This document shows positions 18,612 to 26,694 of a DNA stretch of 64,000 nucleotides, one piece after another. Below the pieces are notes generated by a model. It worked only from the letters and a program-made list of their open reading frames with translations, searched no databases and was not told the DNA's origin. Every line of letters starts with the position of its first letter. The stretch's first letter is position 1. Location of the stretch: contig NZ_JBBOBR010000001.1 in assembly GCF_038002165.1 (NCBI RefSeq), forward strand, positions 3,162,001 to 3,226,000, in the 5' to 3' direction. This stretch comes from Cytobacillus sp. FSL H8-0458. GTDB lineage: Bacteria > Bacillota > Bacilli > Bacillales > Cytobacillaceae. A program made the translations under genes and the position numbers.

Positions 18612-18677
18612 CTTATTAAAGAAACCTGCCCCTATAATTGAATAAAAAAGACCGGCTGTTGCAGCCGATCGTTAAGA
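18612..18677. repeat. Short repeat with CCTGCCCC core plus terminator hairpin
   Basis: CTTATTAAAG followed by CCTGCCCC and TTGAATAA belongs to a repeat seen also at 26281 and 41212. Directly after it, CGGCTG-TT-GCAGCCG forms a compact hairpin preceded by AAAAAA, which reads as a terminator for the minus-strand ureohydrolase gene. Confidence 0.5.
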
Positions 18678-18728
18678 ATCTGTTAGGTTAAATAAGAAGT
18701 GTAAATACAACGGTTTCTTTCCTTACTG

Positions 18729-19721
18729 CTAGCTCAAAAAAATACGAGAACCATCCCCCTGGTTCTGTTTTTCTCTTATAATGAAGTTAATAAAATCAAC
18801 AATTAGTCTTGCTGCAATTTGTGAAGTTACGCCGGTTGGGTCGTATAGCGGGTTTACTTCAACTAAGTCAAAACCGATTACTTGCCCTTTTTTTGCGACT
18901 GCTTCTAATATTTCACTTACTTCATCATAAAAGAATCCCCCTGGTGAAGGTGAACCAGCTCCAGGTGCAACAGAGGCATCTAAACCATCGATATCAATCG
19001 TTACATAGTACTTTTCGCCATTTGGCATCTCTTTCAATGCTTCTTCAATTCCCATTTTTCTAATTTGTTTAGGTGACAAAATCGTACTTCCATAGGCACG
19101 GGCATCGTCAAAGTCTTCTTTCTGGCTGCTGCCAACCCCTCTTATTCCGAGCTGTGCCATTTTATTGATATGCTCCATTTCTGACATTCTTCGCATCGGA
19201 TTGCTTAACGTAAAGCGCTGACCAGAGGCATCCTTTAACCAGTCGAGATGGGCATCGATTTGAACAACATTCACTTTTTGCTCACTCTCTAAAGCAAAAG
19301 CAACCGGGCTCGTGATCGAATGATCGCCGCCTAAAACAATTGGAATAGCTCCTTTAGAGATAATTTTCCGAATGGCTTCTTCGGTATTTTCATGACTTTG
19401 TTCGACGTCTCCATTGATTATGGAAACATCGCCGCAGTCAACGACCTTCCAGCCATCATTATTGTAGACAATATCTCTTTCATGATCATAGCCTGAACCA
19501 AATGCATATAGAGAAGACTGCTCACGAATCGATCTCGGTCCCATCCGAGCCCCGGAACGCCAGGCGGTGGTCATATCATTGGGAACACCAATAATTGCAA
19601 AATCAGCATCTAAATCATCTAAATTCGTACAAATTGGATACTTTCGAAAGGATGTTATGCCTGTAAAGGGCATATCCAGTTTTACTCTTGTATAGTCTGC
19701 TTTTTTTGAATATTTACTCAT
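18729..19721 (-). CDS. Ureohydrolase: agmatinase/guanidinobutyrase-like
   Basis: This cytoplasmic binuclear manganese enzyme of 330 residues belongs to the arginase/agmatinase family. Metal-binding blocks are GGDHSIT, IDAHLDW and VTIDIDGLDASVAPG, with the conserved EVNP near the end. Such enzymes cleave guanidino compounds to urea plus an amine. The adjacent membrane transporter and divergent Lrp-type regulator suggest an inducible system for an amino-acid-like guanidino compound. Agmatine, guanidinobutyrate and guanidinopropionate cannot be separated from sequence alone. Confidence 0.88.
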   Translation of the reverse strand: MSKYSKKADYTRVKLDMPFTGITSFRKYPICTNLDDLDADFAIIGVPNDMTTAWRSGARMGPRSIREQSSLYAFGSGYDHERDIVYNNDGWKVVDCGDVSIINGDVEQSHENTEEAIRKIISKGAIPIVLGGDHSITSPVAFALESEQKVNVVQIDAHLDWLKDASGQRFTLSNPMRRMSEMEHINKMAQLGIRGVGSSQKEDFDDARAYGSTILSPKQIRKMGIEEALKEMPNGEKYYVTIDIDGLDASVAPGAGSPSPGGFFYDEVSEILEAVAKKGQVIGFDLVEVNPLYDPTGVTSQIAARLIVDFINFIIREKQNQGDGSRIFLS

Positions 19722-19730
19722 ATTTTCCCC

Positions 19731-20837
19731 TCATTCACTTAAATTTTTATCAATATTAACTGTAGTAGAAGTTGCACTTTCAAGTTTTCCCTTATTAATA
19801 AATTGGCGGTAAAGCATTCCAACCATTAAAATTAAGCCGATATATCCGACAATCGGATAAACAAGATCAATGATCTTCGCAAATGGAAATAATCCGCCAA
19901 AAAATCCTAATATTGTTAAAGTAACAACAAGAATTCTATATTTAGATAGGTTGTCTTTTGAAAATTGCTTTGCAACCGTCCATAGCATTCCAACCGCTGT
20001 TGTATAAATAGCAATGAGCAAAATAATCGAATAGATTGTTGCTAAAGCCGGACTAATTTGATCAGCTAGAACTAATGTCGGAATAGCTTTTGTGTGGAGA
20101 TTTTCAATGTTTGATAGAATCCCAATATAGATGGCAAAGACGCCAATCAGCATAATGAGCCCGCCCAGACTCCCGCCAATGATTACATTACTTCTTTTTA
20201 CTTCACCTTTACCTAAGTTTGCCAAAAACGGAAGTGCTACAAGTAAAACAAAGGAAGAATAAATAAAACCGGCTTGCCACCAATCACTTGTAGCCTTTGA
20301 CAAGTTAAGCTCCTTAACAATATCCCCTGCTTGCGAAAATCCTGCTGATTCAAAATTTCCGATCCCTACAATGACGGCAAAAAGGACAATAATCGGCCCG
20401 GCAATTCCCAGGATTTTAATAATGGTTTCTAATCGGAATAAAGCGGTAATTAAAACGGCTATGGCCATGATTGCTCGGCCGGCGACTATTCCCAAACCAA
20501 AATGTTCAGAAACCGTTGCCCCTGCTCCGGAAATCATCACGACAAAAACGATTAGGATAAAGAGTTGTGCGAACCAATAAAAAAACAGCCCAAGATATTT
20601 TCCGCAAAAATAAATAAAAACATCTTTTGAATCTTCTGCTTTTAATTTAAGTCCGACATCCATAGCATAGGCACCAAACCACATATGCAAGACGGCTGCA
20701 ATGATAATTGCGCCAATGCCAAGGTAACCAAAGGATACAAAAAACTGCAAAATCTCTTGCCCTGTTGCTGTTCCACCCCCTAAGATAAATGATACAAAGG
20801 CACCTGCTAAGACAATAATTTTAAATGTATTATTCAT
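19731..20837 (-). CDS. YkvI-family membrane transporter
   Basis: This integral membrane protein of 368 residues has about ten hydrophobic segments and belongs to the YkvI-type group within the amino acid-polyamine-organocation superfamily. Its start reads AGAFVSFILGGGTATGQEI, with the unwound glycine-rich first helix typical of that fold. It is 9 bases upstream of the ureohydrolase gene on the same strand, so the two are surely co-transcribed. It probably imports the guanidino substrate; direction and substrate are inferred. Confidence 0.78.
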   Translation of the reverse strand: MNNTFKIIVLAGAFVSFILGGGTATGQEILQFFVSFGYLGIGAIIIAAVLHMWFGAYAMDVGLKLKAEDSKDVFIYFCGKYLGLFFYWFAQLFILIVFVVMISGAGATVSEHFGLGIVAGRAIMAIAVLITALFRLETIIKILGIAGPIIVLFAVIVGIGNFESAGFSQAGDIVKELNLSKATSDWWQAGFIYSSFVLLVALPFLANLGKGEVKRSNVIIGGSLGGLIMLIGVFAIYIGILSNIENLHTKAIPTLVLADQISPALATIYSIILLIAIYTTAVGMLWTVAKQFSKDNLSKYRILVVTLTILGFFGGLFPFAKIIDLVYPIVGYIGLILMVGMLYRQFINKGKLESATSTTVNIDKNLSE

Positions 20838-21082
20838 ATTAACCTCTTTTCTATGTTTATTAGATTCGTTACAATTGCTGAATCTCCACAGTCATTTTCA
20901 GCCGGTTAGAATCACCCTCATTTCGACGTTTTTATTTTTTCATTTTTCAAACAATTTTTATGATACTATAATAGTACAATTAAATAAGGATTTACATATT
21001 AAAAGGTAGGTATTAAATGTAATAAAAGTTAAATTTGAAGGGAATTTAGGCAATTGGTTTACACTTTGAAGGATGTGAAGAA

Positions 21083-21517
21083 ATGGATAATTTGGATATT
21101 AAAATGATAACCATACTGCAGGAGGATGGACGAATCTCAATCAGTGATTTATCGAAAAAGTTAGCCCTAAGTCGGCCAAGTGTGTCGGAACGCTTAAAGC
21201 GCCTTCAGGAAAAAGGGATCATTGACGGCTTCCATGCCCTAGTTCCTCCTGCGGCTGTAGGAAAAAAATTATTGGTTATGATCGAATTAAGTGACCTTAA
21301 GGTATCCCAAGACGTATTTGAACAAATGGTTAGTAACCAGCCAGATGTGATCGAATGCCATCGAGCCACAGGACATGTTCATTACTACATAAAGGCAGCT
21401 ATAAAGGGAACTGATGAACTATCGCAACTAATCGGAAACTTCATCCCCTTTGGGAATACCAGAACATCTATCCTGCTGGCGTCTCCTGTTGTCAGAAAAG
21501 TGATATTACCCGGCTGA
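21083..21517 (+). CDS. Lrp/AsnC family transcriptional regulator
   Basis: This DNA-binding regulator has 144 residues. An N-terminal winged helix-turn-helix (ISISDLSKKLALSRPSVSERLKRLQEKGII) precedes the RAM ligand-binding domain (VIECHRATGHVHYYIKA). It is transcribed away from the transporter-ureohydrolase pair, and the 245-base gap between them contains an AT-rich segment with TACTATAATAGTA, which includes a likely -10 box. It probably controls the pair in response to its amino-acid-like substrate, the common arrangement for this family. Confidence 0.88.
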   Translation: MDNLDIKMITILQEDGRISISDLSKKLALSRPSVSERLKRLQEKGIIDGFHALVPPAAVGKKLLVMIELSDLKVSQDVFEQMVSNQPDVIECHRATGHVHYYIKAAIKGTDELSQLIGNFIPFGNTRTSILLASPVVRKVILPG

Positions 21518-21612
21518 AACGGCCATGGTTGTGACACGGGGACGGTTCCGAAGCAAATACACTGATGTTGTCTTGCGGAAGAGTTGGAAGCATTTATAAA
21601 GCCACTACATAA

Positions 21613-21642
21613 AAAATCCCTGGATTTAACCAGGGATTTACT
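21613..21642. terminator. Bidirectional terminator
   Basis: AATCCCTGG pairs with CCAGGGATT around a short AT loop. A-rich and T-rich flanks serve both directions, between the lrp gene and the minus-strand DUF402 remnant. Confidence 0.8.
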
Positions 21643-21643
21643 T

Positions 21644-22008
21644 TTATATGGCGATTTTTGAGATAAAGTTTTTAAGAATTGTTTTATAATCGCAGCCAAT
21701 AATGAAAATTTTGAATGGATCCACCTTTAATTCTTTTGGATACCCATATTTAATACTATTTAATTCAAATTCATCCTCATTAACTACTGTCCATTGGTTA
21801 TTCTTCTCCTGAATAAAATCTAAATCTAGATCAACAAAACTTATTTCTTCGTTTTTAAATAAGGTAGGTTTTGCTACATTGCAATAAGTAGAAACAACTT
21901 TTCCGTCTTCAACTTCCATTGCAGCTGTGAACCATTCTTTCAAGGGAATGTACTCTAATGAGGTATTATCAATAATTATAAATCGACCAAAGAGGAAAAT
22001 GTTCCTTC
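21644..22008 (-). pseudogene. DUF402-like protein remnant
   Basis: The readable C-terminal part has the conserved DUF402 pattern (FVDLDLDFIQ, WTVVNEDEFE, YGYPKEL). The usual N-terminal basic segment is missing. Upstream the same frame continues (ERRNIFLFGRFIIIDNTS) to a stop without a good start; the only start inside is a TTG at 21943 without a convincing site. DUF402 proteins include nucleoside phosphate phosphohydrolases. The 5' truncation and the IS110 copy 190 bases away suggest a decayed gene. Confidence 0.5.
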
Positions 22009-22180
22009 GTTCATTTATTTTTCCTCAAAGTTTTAGATGCTTACCATCATTGTCATTATCTCGCATATACGGGTATAACCAATGTTATATTTAGGTTAGA
22101 TAGGTAAAACAGTTGATAATAAAAGGACCACACATATTAGACATATCTAAAATGTGTGGTCCTTTATTTAGTCCGTTCTT

Positions 22181-22197
22181 AAACTAACGCACCCGTT
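22181..22197. repeat. Left half of the palindromic target of IS110 copy 1
   Basis: AAACTAACGCACCCGTT abuts the left IS end. The right half, TAGTTTAAG, follows the element at 23816. Joined, they form a palindrome with perfect 10-base arms (CTTAAACTAA / TTAGTTTAAG) around a CGCACCCGT-type loop. Confidence 0.75.
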
Positions 22198-22205
22198 CGT
22201 AATAT

Positions 22206-22440
22206 AAGGTTAGCCAGATATTTCTGGTTGACCTTTTAATTTTGGGTCTTATTATATAACGGTAGTCGGGGTAGAACGTCGCACCCGTGGGTTAAATCCC
22301 GTCAACTAAACTGTTCACCCCCTACTTGTATAAACATGTTTCAGGCTGGTTGGGACAAAGATCCCGTTTAACAAGCGAACCTATGACATTACAAGAAGCC
22401 TTAGGGGATACCGACAAATTGAGTTTTAGGAGGAGAAAAG
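22206..22440 (+). ncRNA. Predicted IS110 bridge RNA with target and donor loops
   Basis: The left non-coding region folds into two guide loops of the kind known for IS621. First loop: stem GTAG/GGGG/GAAC (22262-22277) with GTTC/CCCC/CTAC (22313-22325); inside are GCACCCGT (22281-22288), a GGG-CCC hairpin and CAACTAAA (22303-22310). These match the left target half and the complement of the right target half (TTTAGTTT at copy 1, one mismatch). Second loop: ATGT/ACAT-closed stem with GCTGGTT (22345-22351), a GGGA-TCCC hairpin and GCGAACC (22375-22381), matching the right IS end and pairing across the joined ends. The bounds are approximate. Confidence 0.75.
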
Positions 22441-22441
22441 C

Positions 22442-23680
22442 ATGAATCCAGTCATTGGCCTGGATGTATCAAAAGGAGAGAGTCAGGTTCAAGCATTTTT
22501 AGACAAAGGCAAACCGTATCGGAAGAGCTTTAGTATCAAGCACAATACCGATGGTTTAGGTAGTTTATTAGAGTTCCTTCATGAAGTAGAAAGTTCAGCT
22601 GGTAGTCATCAGCCAACGGTGGTTTTAGAATCAACAGGACATTACCATTTTCCTGTAATTCAATTTCTTGAGGAGCAAAGTTTTGTTTATATTGTTGTCA
22701 ATCCTCTTATCTCCCATCGAGCCAAAAGTTCGAGTTTGCGGAAGGTAAAAACAGATGCAATTGATGCTTACCACCTTTGCGAGCTGTTTTATAAAGAAGA
22801 GTTAGAGCCTTATAAAAAAAGAGGAATTCAACTTTTAAATCTTCGTAATCTAACAAGACAACAAGAAAGTATTGCCGAAGTATCAGCACAGACGAAAATA
22901 CAGCTGCATACCCTTTTGGATCAGGTATTTCCTGAATATAGAGGAGTTTTTGGAAGTTTATATTCCAAAGTCTCATTGCTTACATTATTAGCATTTCCTA
23001 CTTCAGAAGTAGTGTTAAGTGTGAGTGAAAGAGAAATAACAGAGAAAATAGCTTCGCTATGTATGAGTCGTTCAGATGCATGGGCAAACGAAAAGGCTAA
23101 AAAATTAAGGGAAGCAGCCCTTCGTAATCCGTTTCAAAACAACCTCTACCAGAGTAATATTTTTAATCTAGAGTTATTAGTCAAGATCGTTCTTCAATAC
23201 CAAGAGCATCTATCTAAAATTGCAGTTGAAATAGATGCCCTCGCTAAAGAAATTGAAGAATATCATATACTTCAGTCTATCCCTGGAATTGGAGAGAAAA
23301 TCGCCGCCACGATTATTTCCGAAATTGGTGAGATAGATCGGTTCAATGATGCCAAAAAGCTCGTTGCATTCGCTGGAGTGGATCCTAGTGTTTTCTCTTC
23401 TGGTAAGTTTACCGCATCAGTAAATCGAATTACCAAACGAGGTTCTAGCAGGCTTCGTCATGCCTTGTATATGGCTGTTCAAAGTGGTATTCGTGATGCT
23501 CGTAAAAAGAAAACAACTGATGAAATCATCGCACGCAATAAAAAATTAAGGGAGTTTTACGATAAGAAACGGGAAGAAGGAAAACCCTTTAGAGTAGCAG
23601 TTATTGCATGTGTTAATAAGCTCTTACATTGGATTTTTGCCTTACTAAAAAGCAGAACTATTTTCCAAGATACAGATTAA
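22442..23680 (+). CDS. IS110-family transposase (recombinase)
   Basis: This DEDD-type recombinase has 412 residues, full length. The N-terminal RuvC-like domain shows GLDVSK (first Asp), VVLESTGHYH (Glu) and KTDAIDAYHL (two Asp). The C-terminal Tnp20 domain carries SIPGIGEKIAATIISEIG and RGSSRLRHALYMA, which includes the catalytic serine region. A GGAGGAG site lies just ahead of the ATG. The enzyme cuts and joins donor and target DNA guided by the element's RNA. It is identical in sequence to the second copy, so both are recent. Confidence 0.95.
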   Translation: MNPVIGLDVSKGESQVQAFLDKGKPYRKSFSIKHNTDGLGSLLEFLHEVESSAGSHQPTVVLESTGHYHFPVIQFLEEQSFVYIVVNPLISHRAKSSSLRKVKTDAIDAYHLCELFYKEELEPYKKRGIQLLNLRNLTRQQESIAEVSAQTKIQLHTLLDQVFPEYRGVFGSLYSKVSLLTLLAFPTSEVVLSVSEREITEKIASLCMSRSDAWANEKAKKLREAALRNPFQNNLYQSNIFNLELLVKIVLQYQEHLSKIAVEIDALAKEIEEYHILQSIPGIGEKIAATIISEIGEIDRFNDAKKLVAFAGVDPSVFSSGKFTASVNRITKRGSSRLRHALYMAVQSGIRDARKKKTTDEIIARNKKLREFYDKKREEGKPFRVAVIACVNKLLHWIFALLKSRTIFQDTD

Positions 23681-23794
23681 AAACTATATCTAACTAAATA
23701 CAACAAAACCTTCCAAATAAGACATAGAGGAAGGTTATTTGGCATGAACATTTTTAGTATATCATGACGTTATTAATCATTTTATTGAAAAATG

Positions 23795-23800
23795 TTGACA
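23795..23800 (+). promoter_or_regulatory. Outward -35 box at the right IS110 end (junction promoter half)
   Basis: TTGACA lies 15 bases inside the right end. The left end has TAATAT at 22200-22205. In a circular IS form the two would be separated by exactly 17 bases, giving a near-consensus sigma-A promoter firing into the guide RNA and transposase. Confidence 0.65.
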
Positions 23801-23921
23801 AACTATTAGCTGGTTTAGTTTAAGTGCAATATTTCACAAACTTAATTAATCATCGAAACTGTTAGTATGTTGACCTAGAAAGGCATACCAAGTTTCGGTA
23901 TACCTTTCAGTTAAAATCTTA

Positions 23922-24816
23922 TTAATATGCCATTTCGATTATTTTTTGAATGTTTTCTTCATCAACTTCTATGTTAACTTTCGTACTTAGGCATTTATTT
24001 AGTCTTAGTATTTCTGGAATCATACTTATTATCGTTTTCATAATTTCATTGGTATTACGTTTACTATTCCAACTTTCTAATAACGATAATTGCCAGTGGT
24101 TTAATTTCCTTCTCTTCCCCTCAATTTTCGACCAAACACCACATGGACTGTCTAAATGTATTTCCATTTCCATATACCATCCCGAGACGACTAACCACCG
24201 AATTCTATCGAGATTAGATATAGCATAATATATTTCATTCCTCATAACGGCTCTATATGTTTCGTGAATAAAGGCAAGAAGTTTTCCCCTCCAAAACTCT
24301 ACTTCTTCCGATGAAGGTTCATATGCTTTGTTTGACGATTCTTTTATTACCTCGCTAATGATATTAAATGGATCGTATAGAACTTCATATCCTTTTAACC
24401 ATATAGAAGGTACAACTTGTTCAGCGGAATGATACCAGCTATCTACTTTTACAAAAGAAGCATAATGTGTAACTACAACTGGTGACGCACGATTAAAATC
24501 TTCATAAAATAATACCTCTCCCCATTTTTGTGCTCTCTTTCTTTTTTGTAATATAAAATCAGGTTTTTTTTCTTGGGGTTACAATAATATGAAGATCAAT
24601 ATCAGAGTAAATGTCAGAATTGCCCTTAGCCAATGAACCTCCCTGGTAAATAGCCAAAACGTCAGTATCTGATGTTAAATCATTCAATGCATTCTCTAGG
24701 AGAATATTCCGAAACTCAGGTAATGATAAATCCCTTTCTAAATGTCTACTTACGAATCCCACACATAACAATCCGCCCCTTATAATGGGGATTTTTTGTA
24801 GTATTAAAAAATTCAA
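23922..24816 (-). pseudogene. Nucleotidyltransferase gene split by a homopolymer frameshift
   Basis: The N-terminal part (24816-24559) has the nucleotidyltransferase signature GGSLAKGNSDIYSDIDLHI and ends early at an 8-A run (about 24567-24574). Removing one A restores a single frame through KWGEVLFYEDFNRASPVVVTHY down to the stop at 23922, giving about 298 residues. The rest resembles the C-terminal half of aminoglycoside-adenylyltransferase-like (AadK/DUF4037-type) proteins. So it is one gene with a one-base insertion, a slippage mutation or a sequencing artefact. A GGTATACC hairpin follows at 23887-23907. Confidence 0.7.
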
Positions 24817-24909
24817 TATATAATTCTTAAAGTCCTTTATAAGCTATTCTTCATCTTTTGTTATATAAGAAAATGAGGTGAGGCAGCTACATCCGTTAAT
24901 TTTTACACA

Positions 24910-25437
24910 TTAGCTTATTAAGGTATTAGTTGCATAACACTCCAATAATACAGAAGGCTCAACCGAAAATAGTTCCCTTATATCTTTTATATGGTTTGTT
25001 GATGTATAATTTGAAATTACTTTTAAGGCGAATGAATATCCCGCGAAAACAGGTATTCCTTTTTTGCGGCTCCCAAAGCATAATGACCCTTTTAGATTAT
25101 CGTCTGTTGATTTAAGATGTTCTTTACACTCATTCCAATACCTTGACTCTACCTCAGCTGGAAGGTTATCTTTCCACCATCGCCTATCAGGATACAAAGA
25201 AAGAGAAAAATACTCTGCTGTTCCCTCCATTTTATACCATTCTTCTAAAGTAAAAGTACTTAACGATAAGTTATAGATAGGGTTCTCGGGACTAGCGTGA
25301 TGACATTCGTGGGCTAGTAAATATTGAAGAAAATCAATATCTGGTTGAGGAGGTAACGCCATAATTACGTTGCCTGGACCATTGGTAAAAGCATTAGTCC
25401 ACAAGGATTGCGGCTGTTCTTGAACATAAGCACCCAT
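24910..25437 (-). CDS. DUF2268-like zinc protease, probably N-terminally shortened
   Basis: This predicted metalloprotease has 175 residues from the ATG at 25437, which overlaps the stop of the upstream small gene as TAATG. The HExxH zinc site is visible in LLAHECHHASPENP, followed by the downstream Glu in MEGTAEYFSL. The pattern fits DUF2268 (YjaZ-like), whose members are usually 60-90 residues longer at the N-terminus. A longer frame could start at TTG 25473, without a convincing ribosome site. It lies in a region with several broken genes and may itself be a remnant. Confidence 0.55.
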   Translation of the reverse strand: MGAYVQEQPQSLWTNAFTNGPGNVIMALPPQPDIDFLQYLLAHECHHASPENPIYNLSLSTFTLEEWYKMEGTAEYFSLSLYPDRRWWKDNLPAEVESRYWNECKEHLKSTDDNLKGSLCFGSRKKGIPVFAGYSFALKVISNYTSTNHIKDIRELFSVEPSVLLECYATNTLIS

Positions 25438-25628
25438 TAGCTTAACGAAGAATTTATTAAAATTGTTCCCCAATAAAGAAAACTCATAATAAAGAACACA
25501 GATAGAAATACCGTAAGTGCCTTTGGCAATTTTCTATAAAAATAAATTAAGGCTAATCCTATCAATATGTGAATAACAGCAAAAAGAAAAATACTCAACT
25601 CTTTCACCTCTACCAATAATTGTAACAT
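25437..25628 (-). CDS. Small two-helix membrane protein
   Basis: This hypothetical protein has 63 residues. Two hydrophobic segments (about residues 11-30 and 36-58: LSIFLFAVIHILIGLALIYF and LTVFLSVFFIMSFLYWGTIL) are linked by a short basic loop (YRKLPKA). Its stop overlaps the start of the DUF2268-like gene, so the two are co-translated. It is not recognised as a named family. Confidence 0.5.
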   Translation of the reverse strand: MLQLLVEVKELSIFLFAVIHILIGLALIYFYRKLPKALTVFLSVFFIMSFLYWGTILINSSLS

Positions 25629-25711
25629 TTTGTATATTAGTGAGTATATCTATATTTCATTAATCTGCCACTTTAGTTCAATAAAAAAAGCCACCTGGGA
25701 TGTGGCAGCTG

Positions 25712-25740
25712 GATCTAAAAGTAACGCATCCTTTAGTTGA
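25712..25740. repeat. Short palindromic repeat of the IS110 target type (degenerate)
   Basis: GTAACGCATCCTTTAGTTGAA resembles the IS110 target repeat but has a T in place of the first C of the loop. Just before it a small GCCAC-GTGGC hairpin (25688-25705) may be a terminator. Confidence 0.4.
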
Positions 25741-25807
25741 ATAGGGTATGCGACTAATAACTATTGAGCTTCACACCTGATACTAGAAGAAAAATGAAAC
25801 TTGACCA

Positions 25808-26182
25808 TTATTCTCTCTTCTCGAAGTAGTGGATAGGGCGGATTTCAATCCTCCAGTTAAACTGCTCAGCTGCATCCAATTGTGTGGTCGGATGTAAGGA
25901 GGCCACCCTAATTGCTTCCTTAATGTCAAGTGCCTCTATGATGAACACACTGCCTATCATCTCATTTGTTTTGTCAAAAGGTCTCTCAGTAACCTCAACC
26001 TTCCCGTTCATCCGCTTCAAGCATTTTACTTCTAAGTCAACACCAACATCTATAATTACTTGACCGCTCTTGTAAAGTTCCTTTAGGTGGGGCTGACATT
26101 CGCTCAGGACAGTTTCGATCTCCGCCTTGGGGCTGGCATCCATTTTCTCTGGGTTGAAGTAACCCAAACACAAGTATTTCAT
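25808..26182 (-). CDS. YCII-related domain protein
   Basis: This small cytoplasmic protein has 124 residues and the ferredoxin-like YCII/DGPF fold. The family block is visible as VTERPFDKTNEMIGSVFIIEALDIKEAIRVASLHP, a variant of the usual DGPFAETKE signature. Relatives are found beside sigma factors or dioxygenases and are thought to bind small metabolites; their activity is not settled. No operon partner is evident, and the upstream 270 bases hold only an AT-rich gap and a repeat fragment. Confidence 0.8.
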   Translation of the reverse strand: MKYLCLGYFNPEKMDASPKAEIETVLSECQPHLKELYKSGQVIIDVGVDLEVKCLKRMNGKVEVTERPFDKTNEMIGSVFIIEALDIKEAIRVASLHPTTQLDAAEQFNWRIEIRPIHYFEKRE

Positions 26183-26280
26183 TTTAACGTCTCCTTTTTA
26201 TAGAAGCAGTTTTTGATACCAATGGTATTCTTTACTATTAAGTAAAATTCGACTAGTCTTTATAAAATCCTTCTTGAACT

Positions 26281-26310
26281 ATCCTGCCCCGTTTGTTTAA
26301 TAAGAACATT
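26281..26310. repeat. Fragment of the CCTGCCCC-type repeat
   Basis: TCCTGCCCCGTTTGTTTAATAAG is, on the other strand, nearly the same as the repeat at 41217 (one mismatch over about 20 bases). No other feature is seen in the gap 26183-26452. Confidence 0.45.
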
Positions 26311-26452
26311 AACAATACAGTCTCGACTGCCACCTTTCACAAATACATTGTAATAATTCGTTAAAATAGTTTCTAAAAAATCTCAACAAAAATTCCACCA
26401 GAACATATATTCGTGAATAATTCATTTATGACTACTAAGGGGAGGGGTTCTT

Positions 26453-26626
26453 TTGAATTCAATTGACCTAATTATTTTAAACTTTAATGAAGTTCGAAGA
26501 AGAAGCGTTAATAAGCTGCATAACCCACTCTTTATTTTTTTGGCTGTTTTCGTAAACATTGTTGCTTACCATCAGGTTATAACAAAGAAAACTCGCATTA
26601 GAAAATTGCGAGTCTTTGTTATTTAA
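26453..26626 (+). pseudogene. Remnant of a DinB-family gene
   Basis: A GGGGAGGGG site precedes a TTG start. The first residues, MNSIDLIILNFNEVRRRS, match the N-terminal helix of DinB-like (bacillithiol-transferase-fold) proteins. After residue 20 the match is lost, and the frame runs through a terminator hairpin to a stop after 57 residues. A full DinB protein has about 150 residues. I read it as the start of a gene whose rest was deleted. Confidence 0.45.
26581..26626. terminator. Strong terminator hairpin
   Basis: ACTCGCA pairs with TGCGAGT, extended by AACAAAG and CTTTGTT, with the T-rich 3' side at 26614-26624. Confidence 0.75.
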
Positions 26627-26694
26627 GGATTTGCTAATTCAATTAAAGCGCCCGAAAACGAACCCTTTACTTACACAAAAGGGGATTTTTGTTT

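Larger units (their letters stand above)
22198..23815 (+). mobile_element. IS110-family insertion sequence, copy 1 (1,618 bp)
   Basis: The ends were set by comparing the two copies in this window, which share a continuous block from CGTAATATAAGG to TTAGCTGGTT and diverge outside. As usual for IS110 elements, there are no terminal inverted repeats and no duplicated target. The layout is a 244-base left non-coding region, one 412-residue transposase and a 135-base right region. The second copy is at 44606-46223 in opposite orientation with an identical transposase. A GTT is shared at both junctions, so the exact core dinucleotide is most simply TT. Confidence 0.88.

Noticed and set aside
20838-21082. 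Riboswitch before the ureohydrolase operon (for example guanidine type)
   Set aside because: No conserved guanidine or purine aptamer sequence could be recognised in the AT-rich leader.
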